A stretch of 64,000 bases of DNA from Diospyros lotus (Eukaryota; Streptophyta; Magnoliopsida; Ericales; Ebenaceae). Both the position numbers and the translations under genes were made by a program. This document shows positions 34,191-49,100 of the stretch, one piece after another (positions within the stretch are counted from its first letter, which is position 1; each line of letters starts with the position of its first letter). The stretch lies in contig NC_068347.1 in the NCBI RefSeq assembly GCF_014633365.1, forward strand, positions 11,871,655-11,935,654, written 5' to 3'. The notes under the pieces were generated by a model, which ran no database searches, was not told the origin of the DNA, and saw only the letters and a list, made by a program, of their open reading frames with translations.

Positions 34191-37100
34191 GTCAGTGTTT
34201 GACGAATTGATTTCCCCAATGCTTCTTGTTTATCATGACTTTCAAATGCCTTTTAATAACGGGTCATGTTTGGTTCCTAACCCAATTGGTTGAATTTTTT
34301 GCAGGCGTAAAGGAGTTTGAGGCGAGATGGATTGGCTGGGCTGGTGTTAATGTGCCAGATGAGGCTGGGCAGAGGGCACTTACTAAGGCTTTGGCTGAAA
34401 AGGTTTGAACCTTGATGCTAAAATTTCACCCTTTGTGATTTTTATCTGCACTTACACGAGTCTCTTGACGTCAGCCAATTGGCTGTTTGATTTTGATCAA
34501 TGGAGAGTTTTTGTGAGCATCACTCAAGTTTTTCTTTTCTAAAAATTCATGGCAGAGATGTATTCCTGTGTTCCTTGATGAAGAGACTGTTCATCAATAT
34601 TACAACGGATACTGTAACAACATATTATGGCCTCTTTTTCATTATCTTGGACTTCCACAAGAAGATCGCCTTGCCACTACCAGAAGTTTTCAGTCCCAAT
34701 TTGATACATATAAGAAAGCAAATCAAATGTTTGCTGATGTGGTAAACGACCATTATCAAGAGGGTGATGTTGTTTGGTGCCATGACTACCACCTCATGTT
34801 CCTTCCAAAATGCCTGAAGGAACACAATAGCAAAATGAAAGTCGGTTGGTTTCTCCACACACCTTTTCCTTCTTCTGAAATCCACAGGACTCTCCCATCT
34901 CGGTCTGAGCTGCTGCGTGCAGTTCTTGCTGCTGATCTGGTTGGGTAAGTTATTGTATTTTTCTGCTTTAATGTTTAATCTTGTGCGGTTACACTTTTGC
35001 TACTTGGCATTGTTAATACCATAGTACTAATAAGGATTATTATCATCTCTTGCGAACCCTTAATCTTGAACCTAGGTATATGCTAGTCTCCATGCCAGTT
35101 CTTGTTCACACTGTTGTGCACCTGATGCCTGCATACTAGCTAAAGTAACTCTGAGGTTCAGAATCTTTGTGGGGTGTTCTATCTGTGGCTAAGAGTTACT
35201 TGCTTCTTGCTTTACCACTCACAGAGCGTAAAACCATGCTGTTAGCATGCTTTGACATATTTTTATATTCACCTAAACTATATTAACGTAGGCAACCTTG
35301 AAATATATTGAGGTGCAATCACGGTGGATCCCTATATCTTACTGGATTCGTCTGGCATTAGAAAATGCAGTTGGATATGTGTCTTTGCTTGTGTGCCTAG
35401 GTTTTGCATACTCTTGTTCTTCATATTTTCCCATGTTTTCTGTTCTTTCTATAAATTTTCAGAAGCATGTAGTTCTAGTAAAATCAGTTACAGACAATTT
35501 GTAAATTGACAATTAATTATTTCATCAAAATTTGCTGCCACATTGTTGAAAATTTTGAAGTGGCTCATGCAGTGCTTCTCACGGCATTTGTTCTTTCTTC
35601 ATGAGAAGTGTTAAACCGTGATTCTAACTGATTGACGAGATTAAAAGCCCTTTTCTTAATCAATCCAAAATTTGGGATTTCACCATACCATAGGTAATAT
35701 ACATACTGTGGCAGTTTATAAATCTTTCTCATGAAAAATATTTTTGGTGGTGTCCAAATTTTCAACTTGATATAAATTCACCAATTACAATTGTGGATGT
35801 TGTTATGGTAAAACTTGAAGATCAAGTCATCCCCAAAGAAAATCAATTTGGATATCTTTAATCAGTCATCCAAAAAGATAGGGGAGATTAATAAAGATGT
35901 TTCCCTTGAATTAAGTCAAGATGGTTAAAATGGAAGAGTACATTTTCTGTTTTGTGTGATGGTGAGATTCTGTTAAAGCTAAAAGGAAAATTTGATAAAG
36001 TGGCTATAATTACAGCTTTGTTGTATGCACAAAATATTGGTTAGTAATAGAGTTGTAATTTTTGTTCTATTTTGTATTGTATTTTACACATTGATGTTGT
36101 TGTTTGTTAGTTTCTTATCATTTGTATTTTTGTTGCTGTAAGGGCATTTCTGTAATTTGACTATATTAGTTCTAGGTTATATTTATGGCCGAGATCTCAA
36201 TGAGTAAAACGATTGATGAGGCTTTTCTATTCCTTCGTGTATTTATTCTCTGTTATGGTATTAGAGAAAATACTCAAAACCCTAGACTCGATTTCCGTTC
36301 TCCGTCGATCTCCGACGTCGTGAGTTCTAGGTACACTTCCTTTCTTCTTTGATCGACGCTGTGTGTTGTTTTTTTTTCTGGAGTCATTGTGAATCTCTGT
36401 TGTTCGGAGTTTTGCAAATTGGTATTACCGTCTTCCTTCTTCTTCACTTTTAGTGATCTCGAATCTTGCAATTGTATTCCATTATTGTTTTCCTTTACTT
36501 TGAATCTAATTGATCGCTCATACTTGTTCTATGGCGACTTCATTTCTGGAAATTTCTTCTTCGTCAATGAGCACCTCTACTATTGATGATGCCTCAAGTC
36601 CTTATTTCTTGCATCATTCTGATAGTCCTGGATTGCTATTGGTTTCTCAACCACTGATCGGAGACAACTACGCGTCATGGAGCCACGATGCTAATTGCTC
36701 TCTCGGTAAAGAAAAAATTAGGTTTTGTTAATGGCTTAATTTCTTGCCCACCAGGTGATGATCCTCTTTTCAATTCTTGGATCAGAAACAACAATATTGT
36801 GATCTCCTGGATTTTAAATTCTGTCTCTAAAAAATATTTGCAAGTGTGATATTCTCTGAATCTGCTTAGGATATTGGGAATGATCTTAAGGAAAGATATC
36901 AACAGTCTAATGGCCCTCAAATATTTCAGCTTAGGAGGGAATTGATGAACCTAACACAAGGCCAATTATTTGTTAGTGCTTATTTCACAAAACTTAAGAT
37001 CATATAGGAAGAACTTAGCAATTATAGGCCAAACTGCTCTTGTGGAAGATGTTCATGTGGTGGTATAAAGGCCTTAGCAGATCACTATCACACTGAATAT

Positions 37101-40100
37101 GTAATGCCATTCCTAATGGGCCTAAATGATTCTTATGCACAAGTTAGGGGACAACTGTTGCTAATGGATCCAATTCCTCCAATTAACAAGGTGTTTGCCC
37201 TAGTTATTCAAGAGGAAAATCAAAGGAATATTCATACTGTTGTTAATAATTTTGATCCAGTTACATTCTTTGTCAAACATGACAATAATAGGTCAAATCA
37301 AGATAGATCTCTAAAGAGGGAGAGGTCCATATGCAGTCATTGTGGTTTTACTGAGCATACAATTGACAAATGCTATAAGCTTCATTGGTATCTTCCTGGG
37401 TATAGGCCTAAACAGAGAAACATTACTTCTAACCAAATATCCCCTAACCAGCTCAAAAATCCTATTGTGAGTCAGGTTTCTAGATCAAATTCTTATTCTT
37501 CTCAGAGTCAGGAAGTTGAAGGTTTTATGCAATCGTTAAGTCCTCAACAATATCAAAATTTGTTGAGTGTGTTAAGCTCACATCTCACCATTGCTAAGAC
37601 TACCAGTGCAGGACCTGCTCCTGATGCCTTTACTTTTGATTAGGCTTCAAGTATCTATTTTTCTATCTCTGTTGGTTCTTTGCTTAGTGACCCTCGATAT
37701 TGGGTTTTGGATTCAGGAGCTACAAGTCATGTATGTTTTAGTCTATCATCCTTTGTTGAGCTAAAACCTATTCAGAACACTTATGTTACCCTTCTTGACC
37801 ATACATGGATCTCAGTACTCTTTTTGGGTTGTGTTAAACTTGCCTCACATCTGGTGTTAGATAATGTCCTCTATGTGCCTCAATTTAAGTTTAATCTCAT
37901 ATCTGTGAGCGTATTGGTTAAAAAGAATACAATGAGTCTCAATTTTACCCCTCATGCGTGTGTTATTTAGGATATACACACTTTGAAGATGATTGGCAAG
38001 GGTGACTTGGTTGGAGGCCTATATGTCCTTAAAGCTGCAATTGATATGTCTATTAGTACAAATGTAAAGTTTTTTCATTATGCCATGGTAGCTAATGTTG
38101 TTAATAAAACTACATGGCATAAAAGACTAGGACACCTTTCTTTTAAGCAGCTAGACTTAATGAAGGATCAGTTACATTTTCATGATACTGGCTGTGATAT
38201 TTGCTCTGTATGTCCATTGGCTAAGCAATGACAGTTGTCTTTTGTGTCAAAAAATCAATTGTCAAAGTGTGCCTTTGATCTGTGATACTTGGGGGCTGTA
38301 TCATACACCTACTTATGCTGGACATACATATTTTCTCACCTTAGTTGATGATTATACGAGGTTTGCTTGGGTTTTCCTTATGAAACATAAGTCTGAGGCC
38401 AAGACTATTGTTCCTAAGTTTTTTTTCCTTGGTTGAGACTCAATTTAACAAGGTGATTAATAAATTTAGGTCTGACAATGCCCTCGAATTGAGATTTGCT
38501 GATTTTTTTGCTTCTAAGGGAGTCATACATCAATCCTCGTGTGTAGAGAGGCCTGAACAGAATTATGTGGTTGAAAGGAAACACTAACATCTCTTAAATG
38601 TGGCTAGGGCACTCTACTTTTAGTCCTGGGTTCCTATAAAATTTTACGGTGATTGTATCCTTACTGCTGCATACTTGATTAATAGATCACCTACCCCTCT
38701 TTTACACTCCAAAACTCCTTATCAATTGTTGTATCAAACTCTCGTAGACTATTCTTCATTTAGAGTTTTTGGTAGTCTTTGTTTTGCCTATACCTTGCCC
38801 TCACATAGATCCAAATTTCATCCTAGGGCCAAGGCTTGATTTTTTATTGGCTATCCACCAAACATCAAAGGCTACAAGTTGTATGATCTCACAGCAAAAT
38901 CTATCATCATCTCTCGGGATGTCCAATTTCATGAGCACATATTTCCCTTCCATTCTATCACCTCTTCTGATGAGATAGTTGAGCCATTTCTTGATCTGGT
39001 TTTACCAGTCCCTGTACATGATTTGATTCCGCCTTCCTCTTTGCTTACCACTTCTTACAATCTCCCTGAACTTGTTGTTGATCCATCTTTTTCTCATTCC
39101 ATTTCCCCTATTCCCATCTGTAGGTCTTCTCGGGCTACTCGGCCACCTACATATCTACAAGATTTTCATTGCATCCTTTTATCTCATCGCCCCACCTCTT
39201 TTGACCAAAACTTCATATCCTTTACATCATTATGTCTCTTATTCTAAACTTTCTCCTACTCACAACTCTTTTCTTCTTCAAGTCTTTGCTGATTTTGAAC
39301 GTTAATACTACCACCAAACAGTTAAGTATGCCCACTGGAGAGATGCAATGAAAGCTAAATTAGATGCCATGCATCTTAATCACACTTGGAGTGTTACATC
39401 CTTGCCTTCCCACAAGCATGCTATTGGGTATAAATGGGTTTATAAAATTAAATACAAATTTGATGGTTCTATAGTAACGTACAAGGCTCGCTTGGTAGCT
39501 AAGAGGTATACATAACAAGAGGGGTTGGATTTTCTTGATACATTTTCTCCTGTAGCGAAATTGGTGACTGTTAAGGTCTTGCTTGCCCTAGTTGCTATAA
39601 ATGGGTTCTTACTCAATTGGATGTGAATAATGCCTTTCTTAACGGGGATCTTTTTGAGGAAGTCTATATGGAATTACCACTTGGTTACAAGCCTTCACTC
39701 TCGGTTGGTAATAAGGGAGAGAAATTAGTTTGTCGGTTACATAAGTCTATATATGGGTTGAAACAAGTTTCAATGGTTCTCAAAATTTTCTCAAGCTATT
39801 CTTCAATTTGGTTTTTTCTTCTCTCGAATTCATTGTATCTTGAAGTGTGCGCTGGTGAGAGAAAATACTAGTTGTTAGCCTTTGTAATCTCATTGAGAAT
39901 AGCTTGGTTCATAGAGCTGTGAGTGCAATGCGATTGTAACATCCTTTTATTTCAAGATAGTGGAAGCCTGAAGCCCCTAACAGTCTGGACGTAGGATCTA
40001 CCTATTCAAGGTGGTCAGAACCAAGATAAAATCCGGTGTTCTTTGTGTGTTTGTGTTGTTTTCTTGTTCTTCCCTAATTTGTCTATTCTATGAAAAGTCT

Positions 40101-43100
40101 TGTGTTTCTCTTGAGGGTTGAGTGTGAGTGTGTGAAGCGGGAAGTGAATCAATAATTAGTATTGATATTCTTAGTAGTTTGCCCCAGTTGTTACAGGCAG
40201 GGTTTGTACAGATTCAGTTTATTTTTGGAATGAATACTGTTATGATTCAGTTATTGACTATTGTTATTATTGTCATGATATGATATAGACAGAGGCTTGC
40301 TTATCCTAATGGACCTTTGGTTCATTAAGGGTTAGTGCCAGTCATGGGCCCCCAACATGTTGTGCCAGCAATTGAGTGATGTTTTTATGAAAAGTTTCCA
40401 ACTTCAGTACTCTACTGCATAGATTATAGTTTTCCCCACAATTTTGAAGCGCTATGCTGCTCTCTTGTTTATTACTGTAGCACAATGTCAACATGTTGAC
40501 TTTCTTGATAATCAAGTTCTCGTGGATGCCGATGCTCTACAAGCACTACCATTTTCCCCAGCATATAACTTAAGGAACTCACTCACCTATTCGAGAGTGG
40601 TGGAGGATAAGAGGGTAAAATAACCATTCAGAAATATGGATGCCCTTATTAGAATTGACAGTTTATTTCTCCCTCAGTAGATGCCTTTATCTTCTTATTT
40701 TATCAACTTGATGTACATTTGGCTGTGATACAATCATGTGATTCTTTATCTAAACCATAATTTTGTTTCATATTTTGGTTTTGGCAATCAATTTGTAATT
40801 GAGTTAATGTTAAACTTGCAAAAAACTAATTAGTTGAGTTTTGTATTTTAGTTTCCACACCTATGACTACGCAAGGCATTTTGTGAGTGCGTGCACTCGC
40901 ATTCTTGGACTTGAAGGTACACCTGAGGGAGTAGAGGATCAAGGCAGGCTGACTCGAGTGGCGGCAGTATGTTGAAAATTGAAGTTTTCATTTTCTGTCT
41001 TTCCTTTTTATTGTCTTTGTGTCTTTGAATCATTTATGTATTTGTGTTGCCTGGATGTTTTATCATATTTAAAGGTTCAAAAGTTCCATTTGGAAAAACC
41101 TTTGATGATGATTTTGGTAAACTTATTTCTGGTTTTATGTTCATTGGATTGCAGTTTCCTATTGGGATAGATTCAGATCGGTTCATCCGGGCACTTGAGG
41201 TTCCTAAAGTACAGGAACACATCAGAGAACTAAAAGAAAGATTTGCTGGGCGAAAGGTTGGTGTTATCTTCCTTCTTTGCTATTTTTTATCATTATCTTG
41301 TAAAAGCTTAGTTTTGAATTTACAACTATTGGATGGATTATCTTAACTGAAATTTAGTTGTTTTTGTAAGATGTTGCTAGCTATTTGTAAAATTGGCCTC
41401 TAATTTTGTGAGTAAGTAATTAGGAATTAACTTAGTGGTTAAAGGAGTGCTTAAGAGAGCCAATTACTGGATTGATGTTCAGTTTTGAGCTAGACTTTTA
41501 TAGTCGGGACAAACTTAAGTTCTTCCATCTCAAGCATTGTGGACGCATGGTATGCCTGCAATCATTGGATATTGGATATGGTCATAGAATTATTGCTGTT
41601 GGTTATGCCACTATGCTATCTGGTAACATCTCTTGGTACAAAGCCTCTTTTTGACTCCTAGATCATAGTTTTATCTTCCAAAAAATTATGTTTCTCATTT
41701 ATTAAGTCTGGTTTGCTAATATTGGTTTTACTTTTGCGCTTTATTACTTCTCTACATAAAATTTATTAAAAAATACATGTGTAGTTTCTATCAACCTGGT
41801 TTTTAGTTGGGATTCCAGAAATGGATCTCCCTTTTGCAACATATTATTGAAGGAGGGAAATTTGAATAATCGTCGTAAATTCTTCCAGACTGCAAAATAG
41901 TTTTCAAATTCTTAGAGCATATTTTGAAAATCTAGGTTGGTTTGCCTAATAAATAGGTGAAAACAATTTGGTGGGAAAGTGGCGATGTGGATATTATGTG
42001 GGATCTCAAGAGGAGGATTGGTAAAAGAGGGAGGTAGCAGCAGCAGAAAGAACAGATCAGTCTGTTTCACATTAAGTGAAGAGAACAAGTATTGATGAAG
42101 TATAGACTTTTAATAGCAAGGCGAACATGTCATTAGTTGCTTATGTGGAAATTTAGGAGAACATTTAAGGCTTTATGTGTGCTCCTATTAGCGGAAGAAC
42201 TTGCAATGGGAGGCAAAAGGTTTTCATAAGCTTTTAGAATATCCTAGTGTAGAGGAGTCTGCAAAAGATATCTCAGTTTTACAGAATGACATAAAAAGAT
42301 TCTCTTTTACTGCCTGGCCCAGAACAGCCCTGAAGTTGTTCTTCAGCTGCACCATAGGTCAGTACTCAAGACTTGTGTGACTATCACGAAGTGCTTGTAG
42401 CTTTTCTTATGAGGTGGGGAAGGGACAAAAAGTGTTCCATATTTTATTCATGTGTTAGGTATATATACAGCTTTACAAGGTACAACTCAAGAAAACAAAT
42501 AACTATGTACAAGGCTAAGCATGTACAATAATATAAAGCTAATATTCTCCCTCAAGCAGGCGCATATACATCATATGTGCCTAGCTTGGTACAGATGTAG
42601 TCAAGTTGTGGACCTTTTTTAAGAAGATCAGCCAACTGGTTATTAGAGTGAACAAATGAAGTACCAATTTCTCTAGAAATCAACTTTTGTCTCACAAAGT
42701 GACAATCTATCTCTATGTGTTTGGTTTGCTCATGAAAAACTAGATTAGAGGCAATATGTTGGGCTTCCTGATTATCACAAATAAGCTGCATAGGCTAATC
42801 TCCAATTCTCAACTCCTTAGGAAGTTGCTTGAGCCAAACAAACTCACATGTGGCTAAAGCCATGTCTCGATTCTTTGCTTTTGTGCTAGATCCAACCACA
42901 TCATTTTGCTTCTTACTCTTCTAAGACGCTAATTACCCACAACTAAGACATAATAGCTCGAGGTAGAGTGTCCATTTGTAAGACAACCAACCCAATCTGC
43001 ATTGGTTTATCCAACAACATTTGTGTCCTTTTTTCTCAAAGAACAAGCCTTTACTAGCAGGAGCACCCTTAATATACCTCAAAATATTTACTAAAGCATG

Positions 43101-46100
43101 CTAGTGGCTATCACAAGGGGTGCCCGAGAACTAACTCACCACACTAACAACAAAAGAGATGTCGATGTTAGATCTGAAAATCTGACAGAGGGCTCTCACC
43201 AATTGCGGTGAGAATTTGGGAAGAAGCGAGGGGGATTATAGAAGAATGTAGGGAGAATTAGAAGAACAAAGAACGGGGGAAGGATCGAGAGAGAGAGAGA
43301 GATCTCAATTATGGTATTAGATGATCTCAATTGGGCATGGTCAGTTTGTTTATATACTGATCCAACAATCCATGTGACGCTAATTGTCCGCCAAGCTCTA
43401 GAAAATACAACTGCATTAAGCTATCACTTTAGGTACAAACAATTAAAGTTGAAACTACCTGTGTACAACTACTCACTGCTTATAGCTCCCTATACAAGGT
43501 ACCACCACTTATTAACATTGGGTACATGACAATTTTCCTCCCCTTAGCACAACAATAGGTGTTTTCGTGATCAGGAGAGATCTGCCTCACAGGTTGGGTC
43601 GTCAGATTCAGTGCGCTATGTAGGCCCATTTGACGACTGTCTGATTTAGGTCGTCTCTTCAAAGTCACGCTCTTTGTCATGTTTGACAACTTCTGAGGGA
43701 CCATATTTTTTCTCCTCATTGAGTTGCTGTTTGTTTGTCTTTGGAGGCTGGTTGATGTAATCCTAGAGCAAATAATTATTGGTTTTTTTGTTTGTTTGTT
43801 TGCTAGTAATCATTTTAGCAGATTAGTTGTTTCAAGTTGGTTTGTTGGCATCGATTATCTTCTGACTAGTGTATATATTACAACCCTTAATCCTAATAGG
43901 TGAGGTTGGCTACGTAATTACTACCTCTCCAACTACCTTATATAAAAATACACTTACCTGAAAAGATAAAAAAGAAAAGAAAAAGAAGACATAACCACCT
44001 ACTTTTTAATTTGACTGTCTAGTTTTTCATTTACTGAGAGGTTATGGTCATGTTTGATTGGAATACATGAAGATATTAGTATTGAGCAAAGTTTGATTTT
44101 AATGTGCTGACATATGTTGCGAATAAATGAATATAAATAAAATAAGAATGAATCAATAAAACGGGGCATATTTGAAAATTTAGTGTATTTGACAGTCAAG
44201 ATCTTGAAAATTTTTCTAAGTCTAAGAGATTAGTCTATAACGGGAGGTACAAGATTTTTTTTTTGCAAAACATCTTCCTTATTTTTCATTAATTGATATG
44301 GATTTTTCTAGACTTTAGCTCTAATACTATTCTTCTTGTTGTATAGGTAATGTTAGGTGTTGATCGCCTTGATATGATAAAAGGCATTCCCCAAAAGATA
44401 CTTGCATTTGAAAAGTTTTTGGAGGAGAATCCGAATTGGCGTGATAAAGTAGTTTTGCTACAAATTGCTGTGCCAACAAGAACTGATGTCCCTGAATGTA
44501 CGCTATTTTCAATAACGTCCTTAATGTTATTCATTGTATTGCTTGCTTATACTGCTAGAATTGTTTCATGTCAAATGGTTTATTATCTTGAGTTAATTTC
44601 CTTTTCAACTGCATTATCTGATAATTTAAGTTATTTTAATTTCGTTAAAAGAAAAAAGAATTCTCTAGAAACATTAGCAGATCCATTGGAGCCATGGCAC
44701 GAACCAATTCTCTGGAAAAATTGGTTGTTTACGAGGGGAGTTTTTATTCTGCTAGATGATGCCAAGGCTTTTCCAACCATACATTTTTTTTAGCATATAC
44801 CTTCTTCCCCTGAATCTAAGGGATTTAAATTAAGTAGAAGAAAAATAGAATATATGGAATGTAAATTTAGTAAGAATGCAAGATTGGAGGATGTTATAAT
44901 AAATTGGAAGATCAAATCATACAAAGAAAAGACCATTTTCGATATTTGGGATCAGTGATTCAAAAAGATGAAGAAATTCACGAGGATGTCACGCATAGAA
45001 TTAAGGCAGGTTGGCTAAAATGGAGAAATGCATCGGGAGTGTTATGTGATGGTAAAATCCCATTAAAACTGAAAGGAAAATTCTATAGGACTAGTTTTGT
45101 TGTATGGCTCAGAATGTTGGGCAGTCAAATACCGGCATGAGCAAAAGGCGAGCATAGCGGAGATGAGGATGCTAAGATGGATGTGCGGCCATACAAGAAA
45201 AGATAAAATTAGAAATGAAGTTATTCGTAATAAGGTAGGAGTAGTGCCAATCGAGGAGAAGATGTGAGAGACTAGACTAAGATGGTTTGGTCATGTGAGA
45301 AGAAAACCAAGAGATGCTCCTATGAGGAGAGTTGATGAAATAGAATAATTAGTCAAAAAAAGAGGTAGAGGCAGACCCAAAAAGATTTTGGGAGAGACAT
45401 TAAAGTTTGATATGAAATGTATGGACCTAAATGAAGATATGACAAAAGACGGAAATACATGGAGGTCTAGAATTCATGTAGCCAACCCCACATAGTGGGA
45501 TAAATGCTGGATATGTTGTTGTTGTATATACCTTCTTCCTCTATCTGCAAAACTGTCTTCACGTACATGCACCCTAACGCTGATGCCCTACTTCCTCTCT
45601 TATGCCCTTTTTGGGACCAGCTTTTCTTGCAGGAAATAAGCCAAGGAAAATAGTTAAGGTAGATGGCACTTTTGATAATGGATTAAAAAGTGTTTTCTTA
45701 AATTTCTGTTGTAGGGTACTTTTGCTCACCTATTGCTTTTTTGGACTTTTATCCTGAAATGACTATACTATCCTATAACAATATGGTTCTGTTAATCTGG
45801 TGTATGCTAATGAGTTTAAAATGAGTTATTTTGACTTTGTTGTAATATAATAACATTTTTTCTGAATATTTAAATAATGTGGGGCTTATTATCGTATAAC
45901 TATTTTTTTCACAGTTAATATAATCAATTAAATTACAATATGTGAGGCTCAAAATTTCATGCTTCTCATGCCAAAGAGCATGAAATTTTGAGTTCTCTTC
46001 ACGGCAGAATATTGACAATGTTCATTGAGCAAGTAATTTATTAGGAGAGCTTTGATCAATATTTCATTTCGATAATTATTAGCTTAATATGGATACAATG

Positions 46101-49100
46101 AAAATTATTCTTGTTAAATGTATTGACTTTGATCTTAACTAATTGATTGCGAAATGGATTTAGAATAACATTTTCAACTCGTAAGGAATCATGTTTCTAA
46201 AGGAAGAGTTTGGATTCTATCTCCTTGGAACTTTTTTAAAGAATTGATTAACATTTTTCACTTAAAACGTTTTGTTGAAAAATGTAATTGATGAAGATAA
46301 TAGAGACAAATATTTCGAAAAACAATATTTGAGGTGTAAAAGTAGAAATTAATATTGTTTATTGTTTTATTAGTTTCTTTATTATAATTTGTTTCCTAAG
46401 TTTCTTTTCATTTCTTTTATTTCCTAGAATCCTAATTAGATAGGGAGTACCTTTATAATGTTAATTAGATTATACCAAGGAATCCTAATTAGAATATGTT
46501 TCTGTAGAAATATTTTATTGGTAGAGTATATGCTAAGCATATTCTTCTTTCTTTTCAATATTATTCTTTCCTTTCATATTGTACTCTTCCTCTATAAATA
46601 CAAGAGAGGAATCCATGTTATCTTCAAGATTACAGAAAATAGAGAAATATTTTTCTCATCTCCCTTAGTTTTCATGGTATCAGAGTAGGAATTAGGAATT
46701 AAATCACAACTGTTAACTGTGAAACCCTAGCAGCCCAACAATCACAGTCGTTCTCTGTGAAATCCTAGGTTGCTCTTAATCCCTCTGCCATACCCCAAGA
46801 ATTGGTCTCCATTGTCTAGAAGTCGGAAGTTAAGAAGCAACCAGAGATCGCTGTAGAAGTTGGAAGCCAGATACCGTCGCCGTTGTCGAGTGAGGAAGAC
46901 GAATGTCAGTGGAGATAGCTGCCGGAATGATTGCCATCGTTGACGAAGATGACCACAGGCCTGCTTGCTGCTGCAATCGGACTGTATCGCTATCACCAAA
47001 TTTGTTTCCCTTCTCTGGCCACGATGCTGTCGCTGCCACCGCCAACCAGATCTGATCCTCGCCCACCCAGATTCGACCACCGTTGCCACGATTTGCGCTG
47101 TCGCCGGCTACCAGCTCCCAGATCCGCGTGCCCAGTTTCATGGGTCACCGCCGCTGTTGTCGCCCAGATCCGACCATTGAATCGCTTCGTCTTTGACTTC
47201 ACCGGAGGGGTGAGGGAAGGGGGAGTCAGATCCAACCACCCGTGTCTTAAGGTCGCCGCCACTCTAGTTGCGCCGTTGCCGACTAGATCTATCCATGCCA
47301 CCGCTGACCATATTTATCTTCGGCCGCTGTCATCAGATCTGATTGTTTTGCGTCAAGATCCAGCCACCACCAGCTGCGTTTTTGCCAGATTTGTTAGCCA
47401 CCACAACTGTCGTCCATTATCAACGGCCATTGCCTTCCTTTTGGCCACTGATGTCTAGATCTAGCCCATCGCCGGCTCCTTAGATCTAGCCGACGTACGT
47501 CCCTCAACTGTCGCCAATGACCACCTTCACCTCTGCCACTGGTTCGGTCTTAGGCACCACCGTCATTGCCTTGTTCTAAGGTCATTGTCGCACTTTGGTT
47601 TTGTTTGGCTGGCCGACGACATCCTCACGAGTTCCTTTTTTGGCTATTCAGCCAACCTAGATCTTAAGTCTCCCATTGTTGGCTATTCAACCAACCCAAA
47701 TATTAACTCAGATCCGATCTAGATTTGGTTTAACCCATTGGGCTGTTCCAGACTTGTTACAGATTACCAGCCTATTTCAGATCTATTTGTTTGCCCATAT
47801 TTGACCTAGATTTGGTACTTTTGGTCTGTCTTCAATTTGGTTTTTCATTTAAATGATTTTATATTGTTTTGGGTTATTTAATGGCTACATTGAAGTACGG
47901 TATTCCTCTGTTGGACTCTTTAATCAATTAGTCACAAGCAAGACCCTGTAGAAAAGAACAACTCATTCAAATTCTGAAACTGCTACAGTCTAATCCATTA
48001 TTTGGTACACTTAATTGTTCTTTGGCCCATTTAGGTAGAACTCCTTTAGCCTTGTCAAGTTCCTTAAAATCTGCTCCGTGGATCATTGATTCAGGAGCAT
48101 CTGATCACATGACCAGCTTCTCCAATCTATTCGTTTCATATACTCCTTGTTTAGGTAGTGAAAAAGTAAGAATAGAAGACGACAGTTTTTCTTCTATTGC
48201 TGGCAAAGGCCTCATTAAATTCTTTGAAAGTATTGATCTGTTCCTAAACTTACGTGTAATCTTTTGTCGGTCAGTAAACTCTCAAAAAATTCTAATTGCC
48301 GTATTATCTTCTTCGAATCTTATTGCCTATTTCAGGACCAGAACTCGGGGAAGACAATTGGCAGTGCTAGAGAGATAAATGAACTTTATTACTTCAATGA
48401 GGATTTCTTCGGTAATAAAAAAGCTCATGGATTGAGTGGTAAGTGTTCAATTTTTGTTTTTGATCGAATAATGCAATGGCATCTTAGCATGGATGTGTCT
48501 TTCATGGAGAATCAACCCTATTTTAGCAAAAATCATCTCGAGGGAGAGAATATTGTAGAAGAAGATAATTTTTTTAAAATTTTTGAATCTCTCCCAAATA
48601 TGTTTGATATGATTGACACTCCACTCCACTCTGATAAACGATCCAAGAAAACTGGTGCTCAAAACAATAAAGAACAAGTTGCGTCTAGTTCACAGGTGCC
48701 AAGCATAATGGAGTTGGAACTAGGGGGAGAATTACTACAAACGGATCAAAGCAATCCGAAACCTGAGCATCAGTTTTATATCAGAAGAAAATCTCAGAGA
48801 AATGCTATTGATCCGAATATCCTTCCAGTAACTGAGCAGTTGGCATATTTGAATGATGGTCCTTCTTCCACTCAGGGTAATTCTAAACTTACTCCTTCAA
48901 ATTCTTCTTCAGTTGATTTGTCTAATCTTGATGTCCCCATTGCCACTAGAAAAGGAGTAAGATCTTGTACTAAACATCCTATCGCCAAATACCTATCATA
49001 TAAAAAATTGTCCAATAGCCACAAGACATTTCTTTCAAATATTTCTACAGTTTTTATCTATTAGTTGTCTGTAAATAATCCTTTAGTGAAGTGTTGAAAG

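Larger units (their letters stand above)
36030..39846 (+). mobile_element. Ty1-copia element in intron 3, 3'-truncated
   Basis: The order is 5' LTR (about 36030-36254), a primer site like tRNA-Met (TGGTATTAGAG at 36256-36266), gag, protease, integrase and the first half of reverse transcriptase. RNase H, polypurine tract and 3' LTR are missing. The 5' LTR start is not precise. The element lies in the same orientation as the gene. Frameshifts and stops show that it is dead. Confidence 0.8.

Noticed and set aside
37104..37643. Independent CCHC zinc-finger protein gene
   Set aside because: The CCHC knuckle is followed in the same frame by the copia protease, and the element has LTR and primer site.
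46931..47458. 175-codon frame as a gene
   Set aside because: It lies in the GC-rich leader of a copia element, where stops are rare by composition; the opposite strand has similarly long frames and no domain is seen.
48264..49064. 266-codon frame as a host gene inside the intron
   Set aside because: Its ends match copia pre-integrase and pre-RT linker words, so it is a deletion-derived pol remnant.
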